From contig NC_045142.1 in assembly GCF_008831285.2 (NCBI RefSeq), forward strand, positions 4,595,501 to 4,659,500: a DNA stretch of 64,000 bases. Direction: 5' to 3'. The DNA is from Nymphaea colorata. Its lineage: Eukaryota > Streptophyta > Magnoliopsida > Nymphaeales > Nymphaeaceae. Numbering within the stretch: position 1 is the first letter of the stretch; every line of letters begins with the position of its first letter. Shown here piece after piece: positions 21,885-33,010 of this stretch. Both the position numbers and the translations under genes were made by a program. The notes below the pieces were generated by a model that did no database searches, was not told the origin of the DNA, and saw only the letters and a list, made by a program, of their open reading frames with translations.

Positions 21885-22216
21885 TTGAGTCAGATATCCG
21901 ATCCGACTGTTCTGAAAAAAATCAGATATATATGGAAAAAATTTAGTATCTGATTAAGAAATCAGATCGAATTTGGATTGAAATTGAATTAAGTTTTAAA
22001 TAAATATCCTATATCCAATACAATTACATTTTGAAAATTGGTCAGGTATATGAATATAAAAACCAGATTCAAATTGGATTTGGATTGTAAAATGTGGATT
22101 TAAATATGACTTTTCTTCATTGTTATTCGAATCCGAATTTAAATCCGAGTATATTAATATCTGAAAACCAAACACATTGAAAGTATATCCAATTCAAATG
22201 AAATTCATTGACATCG
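21885..22216. mobile_element. AT-rich dispersed element (CGGATATCCGAT family), copy 1
   Basis: Starts near TTTGAGTCAGATATCCGATC and ends near ATCCAATTCAAATG followed by ATTGACATC. The interior repeats AATCAGAT / ATCCGAATT motifs in both orientations. The right end ATTGACATC mirrors the left end GATGTCAAT of the copy at 24676, which suggests these are the element ends. Confidence 0.5.
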
Positions 22217-22851
22217 TTACTTGAAAAGGGGAAACAAAAGTACTTGCCGACTTAGTTCGATCTTTCCACCTTATCGCCCACGGTTTTGGACGTGTTCAAC
22301 ATTTGAGGGCTCCTTACGTTGATCCAGTGTACAGCTACTCTCTCTCCTGTGAAAATACACTTAAGCAGGTTATAAATGCGTAGACGCCATTTGGTCATAA
22401 TAATATTGAGTTATTAAAACACATCCTTTTATAACACCTCCATCAATAAATTAGTGTTCTTCAGAAAACAGCATGGTATAACTGTGTTAAATGTTTGAAT
22501 GATCAATCAATAGCCGACATATAAGAACACTATGTTCTTCTTGTCAAATGCTTGGTTTCTTATGCTACTTGATAGTGTATTAGTTTAGTTAGGTTTCCTT
22601 ACAAGAATTCGACTATATATCTTTGAACTGACTTAGAATCGGAGTACAGGGACCATAGTATGGTATATAATTCGATAAGGGCTGCCCCAAGTTTCGTAAG
22701 GCATAACAATTTTTTGTCAATAAAAGGATGGGGCCCCTCCCTTCCGCAGGTATTCCAGCGGAATCTGATCCAGATCCGTATCCAAGCATGACCCGGTTGG
22801 TGGTCATCATCAAGAGGAGGACGACTTCAGCGATTGACCTAATACAGCATA

Positions 22852-22906
22852 AATATATAAATAAATAAATAAATAAACAAACAAATAAATAAATAAATAA
22901 ATAAAT
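22852..22906. repeat. (AAAT)n microsatellite
   Basis: About a dozen AAAT/AAAC units in an otherwise featureless interval (22217-23188). Confidence 0.85.
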
Positions 22907-23188
22907 TCAGTTAGTAGTCTGATTCATAATTCATATACCTAATCCATCAGATCACATGCATGGAAACAAAAAATATAGAAAATTGTATAAACTTGCGGTA
23001 AACGGTATCTCCAGTCTGGCATGATGGGGTTGGAGTCGTTAATTTAACAAGAGAGGAGACTTTCATGCAATATTGCAACACACAATCAGAAATGCAAAGA
23101 GAAGAAAACAATGTCGAATTAATACATACCACTTTCCTCTGGGTGGTTTCAGTATCGGCAAAACCAGTTTGCGTGCGAACCACGTTGC

Positions 23189-23282
23189 TGGTGCGTGCAC
23201 GAAAATTTAGTGCGCGAGTATGATTAAAGACGAAAATGTTTTTGGTTAATAGAAAAAAGAAAACTTTGTGTAAAGACAGTAA
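23189..23282. repeat. Dispersed repeat, copy 3 of 4
   Basis: GTGCGCGAGTATGATTAAAG, then GACGAAAATG and GAAAACTTTGTGTAAAGACA. It shares the same block order with 48255-48390 and, less well, with 9815 and 11234. Confidence 0.5.
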
Positions 23283-23964
23283 AAAGCACCAAGTTCACTA
23301 TAGTAAAAAACTCTAATGACTACAAGACATTCTCAAGCACATAAAGAATTTAACGTGGTAAGTTTAACATTTTTTGATGCATAGGAAAAATTTAGGTGCT
23401 TCTTGTGCATGAAAATGTCTTGTAGTCACCAGAAGTATTCTATTAAAATGCTTAATTGTTAGTAAGTGATGCCATTGCATGAGAATGTCTTGTAGTCGCC
23501 AGAAACAAAATGAATATGTCTTATTCTTGCACTGTGGATAGCAAGATGAGGCTTGGTGCATACTAACGGTTTTGTAGCAGTTTCTAATCCAATTCACAAC
23601 AAGGGTATTCCGTCAACCAGTACAAGTTTGACTTTGCCTTGTGTGGCAGAACTGCTTCCTATGTTGCAATATTACATAGTAAGATCAAAATCATCCTCCT
23701 GCTTTTGTTATACAGATGGACATGAAAATGGGTCAGATAAATGCTTGGAAATGCCATTTTAAGGTGACACCCCCAAATCCCATTGCATTTAGCTATGCTG
23801 AAACTGCCTTTGGTACCCTTGTCTACAGCATCCGTGGAAGCATCCGTGGAAACATAAACCAACTTTAATTTGGAGTTGATTCTGCTATATCATGAAATTA
23901 TGCCACTGACAAAGACGATAAAGCATAAAAAACAAATCCATAATATCCATCCTTGTACAACCTC

Positions 23965-24207
23965 TTCATCACCAGTTTCATTCCAAACAGCAGTAGCCCA
24001 ATCAAATTCATTCTTGATTACATAAGCATGAAGCTCTTTTACCACTAATGAAACTTCATCAGAAGAAATATGCAAAAGAGCAGTAATTGTAAATTGATCC
24101 GGCTTAAGTCCAAGCAAAAATGTCCTTTTCAGGCATTTCTCAAACAAGTGTTCTGCACTTCGAACTTCGTCACAAGCGGCATAAAACCTGACCAACTTCA
24201 TCCTCAA
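23965..24207 (-). pseudogene. PPR protein gene fragment
   Basis: The minus strand reads KLVRFYAACDEVRSAEHLFE, then, after a local frame change, MPEKDIFAW in the next frame, then GLKPDQFTITALLHISSDE and ELHAYVIKNEFDWATAVWN. These are the repeat signatures of a PLS-class pentatricopeptide protein (organelle RNA binding). Only about 1.5-2 repeats remain. One frameshift lies after HLFEK and a further internal deletion follows FAWT, so this is a decayed fragment. Confidence 0.65.
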
Positions 24208-24675
24208 ACGCGAGTTTCCGCTTCAGAACTCCCACCCGCCATTGAGGCCACCGTTCAGCAACTCCCCGCTCCCTCCTCATCCTATTTTCTCTCCACAACT
24301 TCCCCAACGAACTGCTCTCCACATCCCATCCTCTGCCTCGCCTGCTCCGAATCCCGGTGTCAGGCTTATGGCGCTCCTCAGCACCCAAACATCTGGAGGC
24401 GATCCTCTCACTAGTGGCCCTAGGCATATTGAACTGCCTCATCCCCCAATCTCATCATAAGCTTATTCTCAGAGTGTGCCGGTTCTACCGATGATGCCGA
24501 CTGTGGGGAGGAAATTATTCGGGGGTGAAATGAGGAGAGTTGGTCGGTCGAGCAGGTGAATCGTTTTAACATCAAACGGACGGGAACAATTTAAAGCAGT
24601 TTGATACGTCTCACGATGGGCGGGTGAAATTTCACCCGCTCGTACATATTTTCACGTTTTTCACTTTTTAGCAAT

Positions 24676-25075
24676 TAGGGATGTCAATATATCTGATTTG
24701 AATCGGATATCCGATCGATTCGATCCGAAAAAATCGGATATGGATAAAAATTTAATATCTGATTAAGAAATCAGATCGAATTCGGATTTAATAAATGACA
24801 TCCGATCAGATTCAGATTCAGATATACATACGGATTCGAATCGAATTCAGTTTTAGACAAATATCCTCTATCTAATACTTGAAAAATAGCAAAATCCAGT
24901 TCAAAATTCGGATTTGGATTCAGATATAAATATAAAAATCGGATTCGGATCGAATTCGGATTGTAAAATCGGATTTCGGATATGACTTTGCTTTATTCGA
25001 ATTCGAATTCGAATCCGAATCGAAATATATGAATATCCGAAAAAATGGATATGGTTGAAGATGTATCCGATCCAA
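24676..25075. mobile_element. AT-rich dispersed element (CGGATATCCGAT family), copy 2
   Basis: Begins TAGGGATGTCAATATATC, followed by many copies of ATCGGATA, GAATTCGGATT and ATCCGAT arranged head-to-head. No coding capacity. The right end merges into the tandem duplication at 25098. Confidence 0.5.
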
Positions 25076-25097
25076 ATCTAATCCTTAAAAATGTAAT

Positions 25098-25267
25098 ATT
25101 AGTTATATATATATATATAGACTCACTTGCACTTGCATTCCTTCGACCTTTTCATACATCCCATCCCAATGTATTGATTATTAGTTATATATATATATAT
25201 ATATATATAGACTCACTTGCACTTGCACTCCTTCGACCTTTTCATACATCCCATCCCAATGTATTGA
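25098..25267. repeat. 90-bp tandem duplication with (TA)n
   Basis: Two copies of a unit made of TTAGTTATATA..., GACTCACTTGCACTTGCA, TTCGACCTTTTCATACATCC and CATCCCAATGTATTGAT. The period is 90 bp and the copies are nearly identical apart from the length of the TA run, so the duplication is recent. Confidence 0.85.
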
Positions 25268-25888
25268 TGAGAAGAGATCCCTCCTGACCGGAGAAATAGT
25301 TTAAAATAAATGACAGTGTCTTGTTTGTCTTACAAAATGATGAGTAGCACTCAATTCGGCACAATTTATTTTGTCTTCGGCTACTTTTTCCATAATGATG
25401 CCATCTTTCTTAACCATTATCCTTTCCTTTCATAGTGGTTCACGATTTTTGTCATTTTCCTTTTCCAATGTAAATCTCGACGTATCCATCCGTTCAGCTA
25501 ATTGTGGTCAATTTCAATTGGTTAGTAGCGAATAAGAATATCTCTTAACCAAACATTAACAAATAGAACATGAGCTCTTCATACGTTAAAAGTTCTCAAA
25601 ACTTTAGAAAATCATCATTTTCCAATGTGTGCATAAAATTTTATAGTTTAGAGATGTTTTTCTTTTTTTATTTTTTATTCATCAGCTATTTCCGCTTGCG
25701 CATCCATAAGAGCCTCTTTTTTCTTTTTTTTTTTCCCTTCTTTTTACTTATTTATCGAGTTTTCTTCATACAGATTATGTTTGCTCACTTTTTTCTTGAT
25801 AATTATGTTTATATGTACGTACATATAACGTACATTTAAACGTCCCAGAGTAAAGTGTAAACGGATAGCTAGTTACGTTGCTCACCAA

Positions 25889-26309
25889 TAGGGCTGCACA
25901 ACGAGTCGGGCTCGACTGGAACTCGCCCGGTTAAACTCGGCTCGAGCTCGACTCGTTTATAAACGAGTCGAGTTCGAGCTTACAATGAAACTCGAATGAG
26001 TAAACGAGTCGAGTTTGAGTTTTAAGAACTCGACTCGTTTATACTCGGCTCGACTCGTTTATACTCGACGAGTAAACAAATTTCATCCCACGTCATGAAA
26101 TTTACTAGATATTTTAAAAAGAAGGATCATATTTTATTTAGACGAGCTAATCGAGTTAATCGAGTCGAGCTCGAGCTCGACTTTATTTAATCGAGTCGAG
26201 CTCGAGCTTGTGTTAGGTAGCTCGACTCGAGTTCGAGCTCGAGCTCGTTGAGTCGAGTCGAGCTCGAGCTGGGCAAGCTTGAGCTCGACTCGGCTCGTGT
26301 GCAGCCCTA
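25889..26309. mobile_element. hAT-type MITE, 421 bp, with perfect 8-bp TSD
   Basis: Ends are TAGGGCTGCAC and GTGCAGCCCTA, perfect over 11 bp and imperfect beyond. The flanks are CTCACCAA at 25881-25888 and CTCACCAA at 26310-26317, an exact 8-bp target duplication as made by hAT transposases. The interior is a long GAGCTCGA/TCGAGCTC-rich foldback with no open frame. Decayed relatives lie at about 10340-10800 and 45790-46290. Confidence 0.9.
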
Positions 26310-26557
26310 CTCACCAATACTTTATAGATCTATTTTTAAATTGAATACATCAGCCAACATAAAGATTGAAATAGTTGGCTGACCACTCAAATCAAGATTG
26401 TCTAGCAAATCAAAATAAAGTTTAACCTATATTTTTTTTACATAACAAACGACAGAGAGAGAGAGAGAGTGGGGGAGAGAGAGATTAATAAAAATAAGCA
26501 ATGAAGCCTGAAATAATCTTTTGTTTACCTATGTGCTAAGTGCGTTCGTGATGGCCT

Positions 26558-26799
26558 CAAGGGGCATAGCGTAGCTGGTTGAGCTAGGGGCCTGTACTAA
26601 GGCAGGTCTCTAGTTCAATTCCCGTTGGCACTATGTTCCTGTGTCTTAAGGCGGTAGGGTGCGACATTTAAGTTGAAGGGTGCACCGTTGCTATTGCTGA
26701 CACCGACACAGCTCAGGACCCCGGAGGCAAGGGGAATGGGGGTGCCTTCGGACCTTTTTCGAACAGTGGGATTAATACCCCTTATTCACCCGAAAAAAA
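26558..26799 (+). mobile_element. tRNA-derived SINE
   Basis: The head GGGGCATAGCGTAGCTGGTT with GGTTGAGCTA resembles a pol III A box, and AGTTCAATTCCCG resembles a B box about 35 bp on. The element ends in an A-run after TTCACCCG. Flanking AAGTGCGTTCGTGATGGC (26538-26555) and AAGTACGTCCGTGATGGC (26800-26817) form an imperfect 18-bp target duplication. Length is about 240 bp, without coding capacity. Confidence 0.8.
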
Positions 26800-27546
26800 A
26801 AGTACGTCCGTGATGGCTTCTGCACTTACGCATGACTCTAAAATGTCGGTGATGTTTTTACGGACACTGTCTTCACCAACGATCGCTACAAATATCAGAA
26901 AAAACCGTTACCAATGCATGCTCATGTTTTACCGAATTTTTTTTTGCCATGCGCAAACTGTTGGTTTTTTGTAGTGCAAGTAGAAAGTTTGTTAACCTGA
27001 ATTTGGGAAAGTGAGTTGCATTCACGAGGGCATAGAGAAAAAAAAAAAGAGTTGGAGTATTTTGGAGATTTTCAGAAGGAAATATCTCTTTTTAGATTTT
27101 TAACTTTTGAACTACCTTTTATTTTGGTCTTTATAAAAGGGTTCCATTTTATACTCACCAGGGAATATTCTCATCTCCTGGTGCACAATCTTTTGCGCAT
27201 CCGATGGTCCATTTAATTCGCTTAATAGATAACTGTACAACTAAGCTAACAAGGCAAATGATAACTGTATCATGTAAATTTCACTTTTCTCACACTAATA
27301 TTTTTGTTGCACTTTATCACCTGCTAACTGAAGCTGCGCATATTCGATGGTAGTTGAGTCTGTGATGGCCGGACTTGGACTGACTATTTGATATTTTGTC
27401 GACCCAATAAAAAAAAGAAGATAGGTCGGGCTGGCCCGAATCGAGTATTGGGTATTGGACCCGGCTCAATATATGTATTTAAAATTAATCTCCCCACATT
27501 TTGCATTTTGTTCTTTCCTTTTTCTTTCTTTTTTTTTATATAAAAT

Positions 27547-27876
27547 TGGTAAAAACCAAACACTTAGGTCAATGATAAAAACTAGACCCATTGATTTTTT
27601 GTTAAAAATCCATTTTAAATAAAATATAAACATCTTCATATATTTAAAAAAACTATTTTGATATAAAACATGCTTTGATTCAAGTTGTTATAACGAAAAA
27701 TGTTGATTTCTTTTATTATCATGTCATGCCGGCCGTTCATTTTTTTTTTATTATAAAAACACCATTAAAGTCTAACAAATGATCAGCTTATTATATATTT
27801 TGCATCAACCGATTCTTAACATAATATCAATAAGGTTAGATTAAAAAAAAACCATTTTAAGTGTTTGGTTTTTACC
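27547..27876. mobile_element. MITE-like element with GGTAAAAACCAAACACTTA ends
   Basis: GGTAAAAACCAAACACTTA at 27547 is matched in reverse complement by TAAGTGTTTGGTTTTTACC at 27858-27876, a near-perfect 19-bp terminal inverted repeat about 330 bp apart. The interior is AT-rich. Superfamily not assigned, as no clear target duplication was seen. Confidence 0.65.
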
Positions 27877-27880
27877 TTTT

Positions 27881-27913
<33 letters not shown>

Positions 27914-28314
27914 TTATTGTTGTGATGCTGACATACTTTACTTCTAGCCTATCGCCGATAGGTTGCTAAACTCTTCGTGTATTATCGGCTTTCTTAAAAG
28001 TTAAAACCACTTGATACATCAGTGAGTGCTCTTAAAATAAAAAAAAAAATGAAAAATTAAGCGTTTTAAATAAGAGTAGTCATCAAATTGATTACCATAC
28101 GAGTATTAATTTGACCGGCACCACCCGTCAGGTTAGAACTGCTATTAAGGGCTTTGGGCCATGCCGAACACAACTTTGTCAAGCCTCTGACTCGATCGGA
28201 CGCCCAACCTTCCTCTTCACCGTTAATAGCGCTCATAAGTGCTATTCTTTTGTTCATTTTGGGTTCCCGTTCCATTAATACGTCTGCACACTCATTTATT
28301 CACTCTTTATTCAG

Positions 28315-31034
28315 GGGAGGAGGTACTGAACGTAGCATGTGGGGCAATCGCTTCTTTCACTGATGCTTATGGGAATGAATGCGTGGGCGATGACCAGTTT
28401 ATTGGCTCTGGATCCACTGCAAGGGTTCAGCTTACGAGCCCAGATGCTCCGTTCCTGTCCACCGTCCGTTACTTCCCTTATGGAAGCATGAATTGCTACA
28501 GAATCGCTGGGGGGACTGGGGGAGCTAAAATAAGAGTCGATGCCATCTTCCAGTATGGTAATTACGATAGGCGGGCACTGCCACCTTCCTTTCTCCTCCA
28601 AATCGACGGCAGTAACTGGGCGAACGTTCAGACTTCGGCGGAGCTTGTGTGGTCTATTTGCCTGTGGCCAATTCCGTCTGTGTCTGCCTTGCTCCAAACA
28701 CTCTTGGATATGTGCCCTTCATTTCTGCTATAAGAATATTTGAAGATGAGCCCGGTTCAAGCACGTATGCAGCACCATCTCTCTCTCTCTCTCTTTCTGC
28801 TGCTTTCTAAGTGAGAACTTTAGTTGCACTTTTAACGTTAGAACCCATACTGCTTAGGCTTTCACAGGAGATGGTGGCCATATACAAGATGTCAACCTAG
28901 ACTAGCTACCTTTTCTCTTTCTAGAGTTGGGTGGGAGGCCCGGGTTGGACCTGCTATTCAGTGCTTGGGTTTTCACCAGCCACCATCTCAGTGCGTAAGG
29001 GATATTTTAGTTTTTTTTAGAGATTGTTTGGCAATGAGAACAATTTGTTATTGTTTCATGAATACAAGAACATAGGTCGATGGGGTCTCAGTGAGACACT
29101 GAAACCCACTCATTGAAAGGTTAATTTAGTGTTAAAACTTAGGTGAACTTGAATCAAGTTATATGAAGTAGTGTCAGGAGATCCAAGTCAATGCTCAATG
29201 GTCAATTGAAAATTAGCCCAATTGAAAAAAAAATTTCTGGCTTTGGCTCTTCCACGAATATGCACCAATTGTTAGGAGCTTAGTCCTCCATGAATATGCT
29301 CCAATCATTAGGAAAGATTCATAGAATACTGTTGCCAAACGACCCATGCACTTCATTTTTTGTCTTTATATGAGGATGTTTTTGCTTTACTTCTAAGGAT
29401 ATTTTGAACATTTAGTCTACATAAAGTTTAATTTGTGTCTCATTAGATGTAAATCCTAAGCATGCGTGGTGACATGAAAAACCTCATAGCCAGTACTTCA
29501 GCTTTTGAGGCCTATATTTGCTTAGGTTTGAGCAGGTTGAGGTGCATTCCCATGAAATTTAAATTCTCACCTCTTTTATGAGAACCAGAAACAATCCCTT
29601 TGTATCAAAAACCTTTCTCTAGATCTCTCATTAATTAATGAATACTCGACTATTGGCTTTGGTTATCTGGTTGGGCTGCTGTTCTATAGCCATTATCGCC
29701 GTTTTACTTTTGGGAAGAAATGGACAGTTCATCAGTTTAGACAGCCTTGTGCTTATTTTTTTGTGCCACTTGATACCACCTGCAGGCGTGATGATAATTC
29801 TGGTTCGGGTACTGTTTTTTCACCAGAAAGGGTAAAATTTTCTAAACCTACAAAGGTGCGTGCAAAGGGTAAACTTGGTGCACTGATTTATCTGGTCACC
29901 CTCTTCCCCAGTGGGACATTTGTTCTCGTGGCTATTATCATATTCGTTATTTACAAGGAAAATAAGAAGAAACAGCAGCAGAAAAAGGCAGAAGCAGAAG
30001 TGCAGTTGGTCGCACGTAACTCATGATCTACCTTTTTGCAAAAAGCAAATATTTATGGGGAGGGCGGTTTGGGGGATACTGTGGCGAGCTACCCCTGTTT
30101 TATCTAATTCTAAAATTAAAACCGTACACATAGCTAGGGATACAGCTATATGTAATCGCTATGGTTCATTAGCTTATCCTTTACATGGATGTAGAGGCAG
30201 CCATGCTTGTCTACATAATGGAGCACCTTGCAACAATAACAAATTGTTACTCATGAACCTACCCAAAAAATTGAGGTAGATTCGTATTACAGTAATAAAT
30301 TGTTATTGTCCCATTAACCTACCCAAAAATTGACAAGATTAGTTATTGTTGCCAAACATGTTCTAAGGGATAGTTTGACAGATGAAACACTCTGTGAGTG
30401 TTATATGAATTTACCATAAAGGCTGAAGTAGATACGAAATACTAGAACTAGATGTCCATCAATATGCCTCAATCTCTAAACCAGATTTATGAAACACTCA
30501 CAAAACATTCTATTTAGCAAAAGACCCATGAGGGCCACTGTTTGACCTATAATTCGAATATTGTCAATGTCAATATGATGTAAGATAGTTTTGTTGATCT
30601 GACAAAAGATCTATACTGAAATGAGAATTAAATGCCTCAAGTTGGGGCTACCCAGACTCTGAATGGGTTTTAATTTTTGAATACAAAAAGTCCAATATGA
30701 GATCATAGCGAAGAGCGATGATCTTCTTATATCCTCCAAAGAAACTTAGATTAAAGAAGATCAAAAGAAAATCAAATGTCCGTGGTACTGTTGAAAGTAT
30801 TGCATTGCGGAGCTTCACACCTACCAATGTAGTGAAAAATGTTTCATCTATATATGTATACTCCTGATATGAAGTACTTGACCTTGCAAGTCTCGAACAT
30901 TCTTTATCTTGGCATGCTTACTAATAAGTTGCTTTATCTCTGGAACTCATTGTACAGATGTTGAAAAGCAGCAGGACATCGACGATCATGCAGATGAGAG
31001 CTCAGAGTCAAGTCAAGATCATCTCGCAGCATGA
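28315..31034 (+). pseudogene. Broken malectin-like / transmembrane receptor-like gene
   Basis: The piece 28315-28764 starts after an acceptor (TATTCAG) and reads EEVLNVACGAIA, RYFPYGSMNCYRI, FQYGNYD, PPSFLLQIDG and NWANV: the first half of a malectin-like domain. Near 28650 the frame slips; the next frame continues VYLPVANSVCVCLAPN and PFISAI up to a donor at 28765. Piece 29786-30015 fits in phase and encodes a linker, a TM segment (FVLVAIIIFVIY) and a Lys-rich juxtamembrane stretch. Piece 30958-31034 adds an acidic tail ending QDHLAA and a stop. No signal-peptide exon was found upstream, and there are no LRRs and no kinase. The frameshift plus the missing exon 1 argue for a pseudogene, though an assembly error at 28650 could mimic it. 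Similar to the locus at 63043. Confidence 0.7.
29022..29350. mobile_element. MITE-like element inside the broken malectin gene
   Basis: TTGTTTGGCAATGAGAAC on the left and CTGTTGCCAAACGACC on the right form an imperfect inverted repeat about 330 bp apart in the intron between the malectin and TM pieces. A similar unit may lie at about 30362-30530. Boundaries are approximate. Confidence 0.4.
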
Positions 31035-31592
31035 AAGGTGGAGTTTCGGATTCCGATTATGAACGGTTGAAAGGAAGTATTTGCCATCTAACGAAGCAAC
31101 TGTAAACTGATCAGGGCTAGCTGCCAAGGATTTCTTTTGAGTTGAGTTGCATGTAGGCCATGTCTATTTAGGTTTTGACATAATTGGAATTTGTAGCAAG
31201 GAGGCAAGAGTGTTAAACTCAAAGCGTCCTATCAACCAATCATGGAGTCCTTTTAATTGTGAATTTAGTTTGACTTGACATTCTATTGTGTAAAGTAACT
31301 TGGAGAATTGCTTAGAAAATACATAATTGAATAATATTCGAAGGCCTGTTTGCTCGCCGGAAAAATCTACTGTTCATCAAGAATAAGAATTCAAACTTTC
31401 GGCTTTTCTCATGTTTCTAGCAAATTAGGATTATTTTTATTACTGATGGGAGGAAATCCAAAATCAAGATTCTGGAAAGCTTGTCTCACACCTCTATCCA
31501 TGGATAAAAAATATAACCGTTGAAATGTGCAGTATTGGCGTCCACCAATTGCCACCGGCACTTGTGAAAGAAAAGGAATCTTGTGTCATCCT

Positions 31593-31787
31593 TCACACAC
31601 ACACACACACACACACACACGTAAGGGAAGAGTAAGGAATTTTTCATAATCAAGTTATGATTTCAAAATTTTAATGGACTGAAATAGAAATTTTTATTTT
31701 TATTATATGTGTTAAATTATAATTTTTGAATAGAAGTTTTCAAAATCTAAAAAGAGGCCAAGGCTCCTACCGGCCTCTTGCCTTCAC

Positions 31788-31823
<36 letters not shown>
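31593..31823. repeat. (CA)n and (GA)n microsatellites
   Basis: (CA)n at about 31593-31620 and (GA)n at about 31791-31823, separated by AT-rich DNA. Confidence 0.85.
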
Positions 31824-31824
<1 letters not shown>

Positions 31825-31922
31825 CCGATCTCGAGTACGGCTGATGAGTGATGACAGAGGTTGTTGCTATTGAACGATAATTTCTTGACCCACGATGAAT
31901 CTTTGTATCTGTAGTCGACAAC

Positions 31923-32162
31923 ATGGCAGAGCTGGGGTGGTTATCAAACTCTGTGGAGGACTCCTTCTTCGACGATGGCAACCGCAACAGGAGTGAGCAG
32001 CCTCCCCCCAACTACCCCCCATATATGAACCTGCAGCTCCATCTTCGTGCCGCTAGAGAGAATCTCCAGCTCCGCTCTCACCTTCAAAGGTGATGCCGCC
32101 CTCCTCTCCACCTCAAGCCGCCGCAAGAGCAACTGCAAGTGCCTTTGCCCACCTGAGTTCTC
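31923..32162 (+). other. GC-rich open sequence interrupted by the copia insertion
   Basis: A 56-aa frame starts at 31923 (MAELGWLSNSVEDSFFDDG) and stops at 32091. An overlapping frame entering from 32047 is open right up to the insertion. With the element and one TTCTC removed, that frame would continue past 37669 into PLTTTTTSPLVSP and on to the (GA)n at 37790. The base composition is more gene-like than its surroundings. I do not recognise a family; it may be an old exon or chance. Confidence 0.3.
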
Positions 32163-32614
32163 TAATGGGGAGAATTTTCTCATGCATACACAAAAACAAA
32201 TATGCCCTAAAACAGGATCTTGTTTATGCTAAATCATTGAATCAATACTTTAGCTGTAGCAGAAGCGTACTTGAATCCATCTGAGTAACTGAACAGAAGA
32301 TTGTAGTAGGATCTTCAAGGGTCTGTGCGGAGCACGTGCTGTTTCTCTCAAATGGGGAAGAGACAACCCTAGAAAACGATGTTTCAACGACCCCAGAGAC
32401 AACTACCATTTTATATTATGAACAATTAAAGATTCAACCCATCAAAGAATTCATAATTGTGTACATGTATTTATACATTATAAAATTATCCCATACTATA
32501 TTAAATGATGTGATATCCCAAAACACAATCACTTAAGCGAATATTTACATTAAAACAACTATAATGTTTGAAATTCCTCATTGACATATGCCGACCCACC
32601 AAATGATCCTTATA
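32163..32614 (-). repeat. 3' LTR of the copia element
   Basis: 452 bp. Aligned with 37202-37663 it shares long identical blocks (for example GGATCTTGTTTATGCTAAAT and AGACAACCCTAGAAAACGAT). The outer end has decayed to TA instead of TG/CA. Confidence 0.9.
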
Positions 32615-32630
32615 ATCTCACACTTGGGCC
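32615..32630 (-). other. Polypurine tract of the copia element
   Basis: The minus strand reads GGCCCAAGTGTGAGAT directly before the 3' LTR, like the AAGTGGGAGA tract of plant copia elements, with one G to T change. Confidence 0.6.
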
Positions 32631-33010
32631 AAATATGTCTTTATACATTCAGACATTACATAAAACCTTAGGAGCTCATAACTGTTATTTTATTAAACGT
32701 TATTTTCACCAATCTCGTCCATGATTACATCAACACAGAACCAAAACGGCTTTCGCTATATTAAAATTAACTAAACCTTCAATGATTACAAATTAGGACA
32801 TAATCAATGACATAGATCTAGTATGAATGTATAATATGAGAATTACATGGAATGTGATTACAACATGTCTATTCTCAACTGGTCATACTTTAAAACCTTA
32901 TGGAGATAAAAAAACATAAACACAGAATAGAACCAAAGAACTTTAAACTATATTCTACAGAAAATTGAATATGTGTCTATACATGAGAACAAACAAAATA
33001 CAGACTCCCA

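Noticed and set aside
22852..22906. CRISPR-like regular repeat
   Set aside because: It is an AAAT microsatellite without spacers. No CRISPR array is expected or seen in this plant DNA.
26558..26650. A functional tRNA gene
   Set aside because: A/B-box-like motifs are present but there is no cloverleaf; the unit has an A-run end and a target duplication, as a SINE does.
28239..28733. 164-aa frame as an intact gene
   Set aside because: It starts at GTG before a splice acceptor, and its last 30 residues are out of frame with the malectin family, which continues in another frame.
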